From Clostridia bacterium (lineage in GTDB: Bacteria; Bacillota; Clostridia; Christensenellales; Aristaeellaceae): a stretch of 46,003 bases of DNA. Location: assembly GCA_017547805.1 (NCBI GenBank), contig JAFYOR010000082.1, positions 1-46,003 of the forward strand. The letters are read 5' to 3'. Made by a program: the position numbers and the translations under genes. Each line of letters opens with the position of its first letter. Positions within the stretch are counted from its first letter, which is position 1. A model generated the notes under the pieces. It made no database searches. It was not told the origin of the DNA and saw only the letters and a program-made list of their open reading frames with translations. Below are positions 41,485 through 46,003 of this stretch, piece after piece.

Positions 41485-43230
41485 ATGCTGCTGCAGCTGA
41501 GCATTCATCATCTGGCGCTGATTGATGAAATGACGATCGATTTTGCCCCCGGAATGAACGTTTTGACGGGCGAAACGGGCGCCGGCAAATCGATTGTTGT
41601 CGATGCCGTGAATCTTGTGCTCGGCGAGAGGGCGGCAAAAGAGCTTATTTCGGCCGGAGAGATGAAGGCACGCGTGGAAGCGGTCTTTGATATTACCGAT
41701 AATGCGCAGGCAAAGGCGCTGCTCAGCGAGATGGAACTGGACGCGGAGGATGACATTGCGTCGATTTCCCGTGAATTAACCAGCGCAGGAAAGAATATCT
41801 GCCGCATCAATGGAACAGTTGTTCCGCTGGCGAAGCTCAGGCAGATTTCTGCCCAGCTGCTGGATATTCACGGTCAGCATGAGCACCAGCTTCTGCTGGA
41901 CAGCCGCAATCATGTCGGCTATCTGGACGGATACGCGGCGGACGAAATCGGACCTCTGCTTGAAAAAACGCAGCAGCTTTACGGCGAATGGCGCGGCATA
42001 AAGACGAAGCTGGAACGCATGCGCAAAAGCGTTGCAGAAAGGGAACAGCGCATCGACATGCTGCGCTTTCAGTATGATGAACTGAAAAACGCCCGCCTGA
42101 TTGCCGATGAGGAGATTGAACTGGAGCGGCAGAAGGTGTTCTATCGCAATGCAGGGAAGATCACCTCGGCATTTGAAGAGGCGGCGGCGCTCCTGCTCGG
42201 CGGCGCAGTGGATAGCGGCGCCGTGGACATGCTGCGGGAAAGCGTGGAGGCGCTTTCTCCGGTGGCTGCGCTGGATGAAAAATACGAGGCAATATATGCA
42301 AGGCTCGACGGCTTGTATTATGAGCTGGAGGATGCAGCGCGGGATCTGAGCGCGCTGAGTGATGAGATGGAGTTTGACGAGGAAGAGGCGGATCGGGTTG
42401 AAGCGCGACTGGATCTTCTGCGCAGGCTCAGCCGGAAATACGGTCCGTCCACCAGAGAGATGATCAGATATCGGGATTCGATTTCTGCACAGCTTGAAGA
42501 AATGGAAGACTCCGACGGGGCGATGGAGCGGCTTGAAAAGGAACTGCGTCAGGCGACGAAGGCGCTTAAGGCGGTCAGCGAACAGTTGACGCAGGCGCGC
42601 ATGGAGGCGGCTAAGCGGTTTGAGAAAAGCATCGAAACCCAGCTTCGCGATCTTGGCATGAAGAACGTGCGCCTGGCAATGGACTTTGCGCCGCTTGGCG
42701 AGGGTGAACGGTTCTGGGAACGCTTCAGCGCTCAGGGCGTTGATCAGATTGAAATGCTGTTCTGCGCGAACCTTGGGCAGCCGATGCGTCCGCTTGCCAA
42801 GGTAGCATCCGGCGGCGAACTCTCGCGTATCATGCTGGCGCTCAAAAACCTGCTTGCTCAGAAGCCGGGAATTCCGCGAAGCATGGTGTTTGATGAAATC
42901 GATACCGGCATCAGCGGCCGGACGGCACAGGTTGTTTCCGAAAAGATGACGCAGATCGGCGATCATCATCAGGTCATCTGCGTCACTCATCTGCCGCAGA
43001 TTGCAGCGATGGCGGACGAACAGTTCCTTGTGCGCAAGCATGATATCAACGGCGTGACCCGAACGGTCGTGCTCAGGCTCGATGAGCAGCAGCGTGCGCA
43101 GGAGCTTGCCAGAATGGTCGGCGGCGCAGACTGTGAAAGTGAAACCAGCATCCGGCATGCGTATACCATGCTGGAGGATGCGAAGTCACGCAAAAAGGCG
43201 CTTCGTGAGGCGTTTGCGGGGCAGGCGTGA
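41485..43230 (+). CDS. recN: DNA repair protein RecN
   Basis: RecN is an SMC-like ATPase in double-strand break repair. The 581-residue chain has Walker A GETGAGKS at 29-36, a long coiled-coil middle (about 155-390), the ABC signature ASGGELSRIMLALK and Walker B VFDEIDTGISG. GGAGG lies before the ATG, 13 bases after argR. A terminator closes this long run. Confidence 0.96.
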   Translation: MLLQLSIHHLALIDEMTIDFAPGMNVLTGETGAGKSIVVDAVNLVLGERAAKELISAGEMKARVEAVFDITDNAQAKALLSEMELDAEDDIASISRELTSAGKNICRINGTVVPLAKLRQISAQLLDIHGQHEHQLLLDSRNHVGYLDGYAADEIGPLLEKTQQLYGEWRGIKTKLERMRKSVAEREQRIDMLRFQYDELKNARLIADEEIELERQKVFYRNAGKITSAFEEAAALLLGGAVDSGAVDMLRESVEALSPVAALDEKYEAIYARLDGLYYELEDAARDLSALSDEMEFDEEEADRVEARLDLLRRLSRKYGPSTREMIRYRDSISAQLEEMEDSDGAMERLEKELRQATKALKAVSEQLTQARMEAAKRFEKSIETQLRDLGMKNVRLAMDFAPLGEGERFWERFSAQGVDQIEMLFCANLGQPMRPLAKVASGGELSRIMLALKNLLAQKPGIPRSMVFDEIDTGISGRTAQVVSEKMTQIGDHHQVICVTHLPQIAAMADEQFLVRKHDINGVTRTVVLRLDEQQRAQELARMVGGADCESETSIRHAYTMLEDAKSRKKALREAFAGQA

Positions 43231-43293
43231 CGATGGACGGCGGGGTGCGCGGCATTGCCAAGCGTAAGCAGCCTGCTTGATGAATGAATAAAG

Positions 43294-43325
43294 AAAGTCC
43301 GAAGCGATGCTTCGGACTTTTTGTT
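43294..43325. terminator. Bidirectional intrinsic terminator after recN
   Basis: A perfect 12-bp stem (aaagtccgaagc/gcttcggacttt) with a 3-nt loop and T tract lies between the convergent recN and vanW-like genes. Confidence 0.9.
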
Positions 43326-43353
43326 ATGGTTGCTTTGTCATTCGGACTGAAAA

Positions 43354-44433
43354 TCAGAGGCTTCCTTTGCGGATGCAGATGCACAGCGCACCGTTTTGCA
43401 CCGTGCAGTCAAAATAGACAGGAAAGTCAAAATCATTGCGGAATTCAAGATTCAGCGTATCAGCACCAACAGCTGCATCAACGCCGTGCGGCGCATATTT
43501 GGCGCCGCTGGGGCCGTGCGGGCGGCGATAGAGAATGGTCATGCCGTCGGGCAGCTGAAGCAGCGCGTTGTAAAGCGTCGTGGAAACCTGACAGGTACCG
43601 CCGCCATAACCTGCAACCGTGGAGCCGTTGATCAGGACAGGGGAAGGCATGTAACCGCGGCTTTTTCTGTAAGGTCCGGCGGTTTTGTTGAAATCAAAGG
43701 CTTCTCCAGGCTGATAGGTCTTGCTGATGTAATTGCAGCCGACCTTGAGATTGACCATGCGTCCCGAATTCAGCTCACTCTCCTCCGTGGAGTAGAACGT
43801 GGTGAAAGCGGCGATGATGTCGCCATCGTCTGCGTAATCAACATCAGGAGAGATGGGCGTCAGCTCCTTGATATCACCGACATACATGTAGCCGACCACG
43901 CGCTTATAGGGGATTACCGCCCAGCCATCCACAACATGCCAAAGACTGATGCGCGTGTCAGCGGGATAAGTTTCGATAATCTCAGCATCTGCCGTCGGCT
44001 CTGCACGAAGCGGTGCATCCTGAGCGGTAATGGCGATAAAGCGGTTCTGAATCACGCCGTAAGGCCATGTGTTGCCGTTTACGGGTTCAATTTCAACGAC
44101 GTTATGCCGTCCGATATAGTAGACGCCCACATCGTCATCCCAGCAGAAGAGCCAATGCTGATCAAAACCAAAGATGTTGACACGCGCGCGCTCTTTCAGC
44201 CCGCCCACAGCAGCGCTGTCCTTATCGGGCAGACTGCGCATGGTCAGACCGATGGAAGTGCGCCCGGTGTAAAGGATTCTTGGTTTTCCGTTTGCATCTG
44301 CGTTGACCATGACATCCTCAAGACACACCGCCCAGCCGGTATCCTTGACGGTGACTTCGTTATCCGCCCAGGCATGGACGGGAAGCAGTAACAGCATGAT
44401 CATGAGAAGAACAGCATAGGAATGGTATCGCAC
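43354..44433 (-). CDS. VanW family protein with SH3-like domains, exported
   Basis: The 359-residue protein has a signal peptide (1-23, LLMIMLLLLPVHAWA), two SH3-like regions (about 55-115 and 130-190; APLRAEPTADAEIIETYPADTRI) and a C-terminal VanW domain with GEAFDFNKTAGPY and GGGTCQVSTTLYNAL. VanW proteins are linked to glycopeptide resistance clusters, but most occur elsewhere in cell envelopes with unknown roles. There is no van cluster here. The start is GTG with GGAGG 7 nt upstream on the minus strand. Confidence 0.88.
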   Translation of the reverse strand: MRYHSYAVLLMIMLLLLPVHAWADNEVTVKDTGWAVCLEDVMVNADANGKPRILYTGRTSIGLTMRSLPDKDSAAVGGLKERARVNIFGFDQHWLFCWDDDVGVYYIGRHNVVEIEPVNGNTWPYGVIQNRFIAITAQDAPLRAEPTADAEIIETYPADTRISLWHVVDGWAVIPYKRVVGYMYVGDIKELTPISPDVDYADDGDIIAAFTTFYSTEESELNSGRMVNLKVGCNYISKTYQPGEAFDFNKTAGPYRKSRGYMPSPVLINGSTVAGYGGGTCQVSTTLYNALLQLPDGMTILYRRPHGPSGAKYAPHGVDAAVGADTLNLEFRNDFDFPVYFDCTVQNGALCICIRKGSL

Positions 44434-44467
44434 AAACTTGCCTCCGAGGAAGATAATAAATCACTTT

Positions 44468-44496
44468 ATTATACAGCCAAAATGGATGGAGCGCAA
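44468..44496 (-). promoter_or_regulatory. Sigma-A promoter of the VanW gene
   Basis: On the minus strand, -35 TTGCGC (44491-44496), a 17-bp spacer and a perfect -10 TATAAT (44468-44473). Confidence 0.7.
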
Positions 44497-44530
44497 GCAA
44501 ATGGAAGAACTTTTCTGCTGGAGGGGGATC

Positions 44531-45001
44531 ATGGCATATAGTCTTTTGCTCAGGGATACATCCGAGAATGTGGTTGGATACGCGCTTGCGGACGGATCGC
44601 AGCTCTGTATCCGGATCGCGGGCAACGCGGCGCAGGCTCAGGCAACGGTGAGTGATGGCATGGCGGAAAAGCGTATGCCTATTGTTTGTGACGGACGTGA
44701 GCAATTCTTCCCTTGGGAAAGGGAAAGACGGATAGAATGGATCGTGATCGAAGCGTGCGGAAACGTTCTTGCGCATGGCGGGAATGTGATGGAAACGAAA
44801 AAGAGAAAAACGGAACTTCCAAAGGAAAATAATGAAGATGAATGCAAAATAAACGGTGCTGAGAACGTCTGTATAGAGAGTCAGAATAATCCGGTTTTCT
44901 CCAGGCTGCAAAGAAGATGGCCGCCGCCGCCATGCTGGCCTTCAGCGCAATATCGTGAGGGAATGTGGAAAGAGGGAAAATCAAGTGATTGTTCGCAATG
45001 A
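44531..45001 (+). CDS. Unrecognised protein with C-terminal RWPPPPCWP motif
   Basis: I do not recognise a family. The 156-residue product starts with beta-strand-rich sequence (YSLLLRDTSENVVGYALAD, IEWIVIEACG), then a charged low-complexity linker (KKRKTELPKENNEDE) and a C-terminal tail with RRWPPPPCWPSAQYREGMW, a compact aromatic/proline segment that looks conserved rather than random. The ATG at 44531 lies 5 nt after GGAGGGGG. The frame opens at 44438, but no site supports an earlier start. Its end overlaps the opposing small gene by 21 bases. Confidence 0.6.
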   Translation: MAYSLLLRDTSENVVGYALADGSQLCIRIAGNAAQAQATVSDGMAEKRMPIVCDGREQFFPWERERRIEWIVIEACGNVLAHGGNVMETKKRKTELPKENNEDECKINGAENVCIESQNNPVFSRLQRRWPPPPCWPSAQYREGMWKEGKSSDCSQ

Positions 45002-45247
45002 CTGACGGGCGGCGTGCACAGCATTTTGATGACGCTTTTTGATGTCGGTGATGTAATGCGTTCTGACTGTCGGAATGGAGGATTGGAGAGGATGCGGAGG
45101 CGATAGAGGCGCGGCAGCATTATCGGATGCGTGATCGTGTTTTTCCTGCGCGACAGCACTGTACAGGTCGTATGCTGTTGTGTATACGGAGGGGTGTTTC
45201 GGCTTGCTCTGCTTCAGCAGCGCATAAGGCGACAGGGGTTCAATCAT
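44981..45247 (-). CDS. Possible 88-residue small protein
   Basis: The minus-strand frame starts with ATG and has AAAGGAG spaced 7 nt, a strong site. The product (MIEPLSPYALLKQSKPKHPS...) is soluble, with a Pro/Ser-rich middle and a basic helix at the end (THYITDIKKRHQNAVHAARQ). A modest promoter (TTGCAT, 17 bp, TATCCT; 45285-45313) lies upstream. I do not recognise it. Nothing else coding is evident in 45002-45400. Confidence 0.5.
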   Translation of the reverse strand: MIEPLSPYALLKQSKPKHPSVYTTAYDLYSAVAQEKHDHASDNAAAPLSPPHPLQSSIPTVRTHYITDIKKRHQNAVHAARQSLRTIT

Positions 45248-45355
45248 GGTTTTGCTCCTTTCTTTCTTGGCGGATATCTGCTACAGGATATGCACAAAGG
45301 ACGCTTGATGCAACGCTGAAAAGACCGCAGAATTACAGCTTTTGGCGAAAAAGGA

Positions 45356-45384
45356 TTGAGAAAAAAGGGAATATCCTGTATAAT
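45356..45384 (+). promoter_or_regulatory. Sigma-A promoter of the last gene
   Basis: The -35 TTGAGA (45356-45361), a 17-bp spacer and a perfect -10 TATAAT (45379-45384), 36 bases before the start codon. Confidence 0.8.
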
Positions 45385-45419
45385 AGTTCTATACATTGTT
45401 CGAAAGAGGTGTACGATCT

Positions 45420-46003
45420 TTGGATGAAAAGATGAACGATATGAATCAGCCGCGCAGGAGAAGGCGCAGAGCGACGCAGACGCCTGACATGGAGCAGACC
45501 GTCGCGCCGCAGCCTGAACAGCCGCTGGAAGAACCTTCCTACATTCCTGAGGGCTTATTCGATGAGGACTCCTTTGATGATGAATATGATGTTGAAGAAG
45601 ATGACATCATCGAAGAAGAATATGAGAGTAAAGCAAAGAAGAAAGGGAAAGGCGGATGCCTGATTGCAGCGCTTGTTGCTGTGCTTCTGGTTTGCGCGGC
45701 TGCTGCAGCGCTTTGGTTCGCGTTCCCGCAGAAGAGCCGTGATCTGATCAATCAGGCTGCTGATTCAATTGGCATGACGATGCCGTTTATGACGCCGTCG
45801 CCGGTACCAACAGCAACGCCTTCGCCGATACCGACCGCTGAACCGACTGCAACGCCGACGGCTGAACCGACTGCAACGCCGACGGCTGAACCGACCGCGA
45901 CGCCTACGGTCGAGCCGACTGCGACGCCGACGGTAGAACCGACCGCGACGCCGACGGCTGAGCCGACCGCGACGCCGACGGCTGAGCCGACCGCGACGCC
46001 GAC
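45420..46003 (+). CDS. Membrane protein with acidic N-terminus and PTATPTAE repeats (partial)
   Basis: The gene runs off the right edge; 194 codons are visible. It has a basic start (QPRRRRRRA), an acidic low-complexity stretch (DDEYDVEEDDIIEEE), one hydrophobic helix (about 81-100, CLIAALVAVLLVCAAAAALWF), then an 8-residue repeat of Pro, Thr, Ala and Glu/Val starting about residue 139. The plan is a cytoplasmic N-terminus with an outer stalk. The TTG at 45420 lies 9 nt after GAGGT (45406-45410); ATG 45432 is too far. Function cannot be told without the missing C-terminal part. Confidence 0.75.
   Translation, partial: MDEKMNDMNQPRRRRRRATQTPDMEQTVAPQPEQPLEEPSYIPEGLFDEDSFDDEYDVEEDDIIEEEYESKAKKKGKGGCLIAALVAVLLVCAAAAALWFAFPQKSRDLINQAADSIGMTMPFMTPSPVPTATPSPIPTAEPTATPTAEPTATPTAEPTATPTVEPTATPTVEPTATPTAEPTATPTAEPTATP
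45836..46003 (+). repeat. 24-bp tandem repeat encoding (A/V)EPTATPT
   Basis: About seven units of 24 bp (gctgaaccgactgcaacgccgacg with third-position changes) run to the window edge. The encoded stretch is Pro/Thr-rich and probably forms an extended stalk outside the membrane. Confidence 0.9.

Overview
The window looks like a chromosomal segment of a spore-forming member of Clostridia (Firmicutes) with fairly high GC. It carries a complete spoIIIAA-AH set and spoVAC/AD/AE, an Asp23/AmaP locus, NusB-FolD-Xse-IspA-Dxs-TlyA-NadK-ArgR-RecN in the Firmicutes order, strong GGAGG ribosome binding sites, many GTG/TTG starts and sigma-A type promoters. I saw no rRNA, tRNA, insertion sequence, prophage or CRISPR array.

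Layout. 1-600: two tandem, related structured RNAs, each next to an intrinsic terminator-like hairpin. 602-2422: GNAT acetyltransferase, Nudix hydrolase and a MazG-GNAT fusion. 2425-5414: TrmB, a lipid kinase and two different uracil-DNA glycosylases. 5524-8376: NfeD, FloA, a small membrane protein and a LytTR response regulator. 8536-9083 (minus strand): ribosomal protein S20 and, upstream of it, a probable small RNA or attenuated leader. 9209-13361: spoVAC, then an independent GH2 glycosidase unit, then spoVAD-spoVAE. 13511-19371: methionine locus with a DprA-like/MetH-reactivation fusion, a MetH lacking that domain, and a YitJ-type homocysteine methyltransferase/methylene-THF reductase. 19458-24589: a large zinc-ribbon membrane protein, a small membrane protein and the NifS-ThiI pair. 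24695-29073: spoIIIA operon. 29083-30967: Asp23, AmaP and DUF2273. 30990-43230: the long housekeeping run with the OLE RNA gene between a DUF212 gene and oapA. 43354-46003: VanW protein, two unrecognised small genes and the start of a membrane protein with an 8-residue repeat.

How they work together. The spoIIIA proteins build the mother cell-forespore channel and the SpoVA proteins the dipicolinate channel. The methionine genes appear to split cobalamin-dependent methionine synthase into a catalytic protein and a reactivation domain fused to a DprA-like SLOG domain. The ispA-OLE-oapA-dxs order is the classic context of OLE RNA, a large RNA that forms a membrane ribonucleoprotein with OapA.

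Most noteworthy: the DprA-like/MetH-reactivation fusion, the tandem RNAs at the left edge, the RNA upstream of rpsT, and the OLE RNA with its own extended -10 promoter and terminator.
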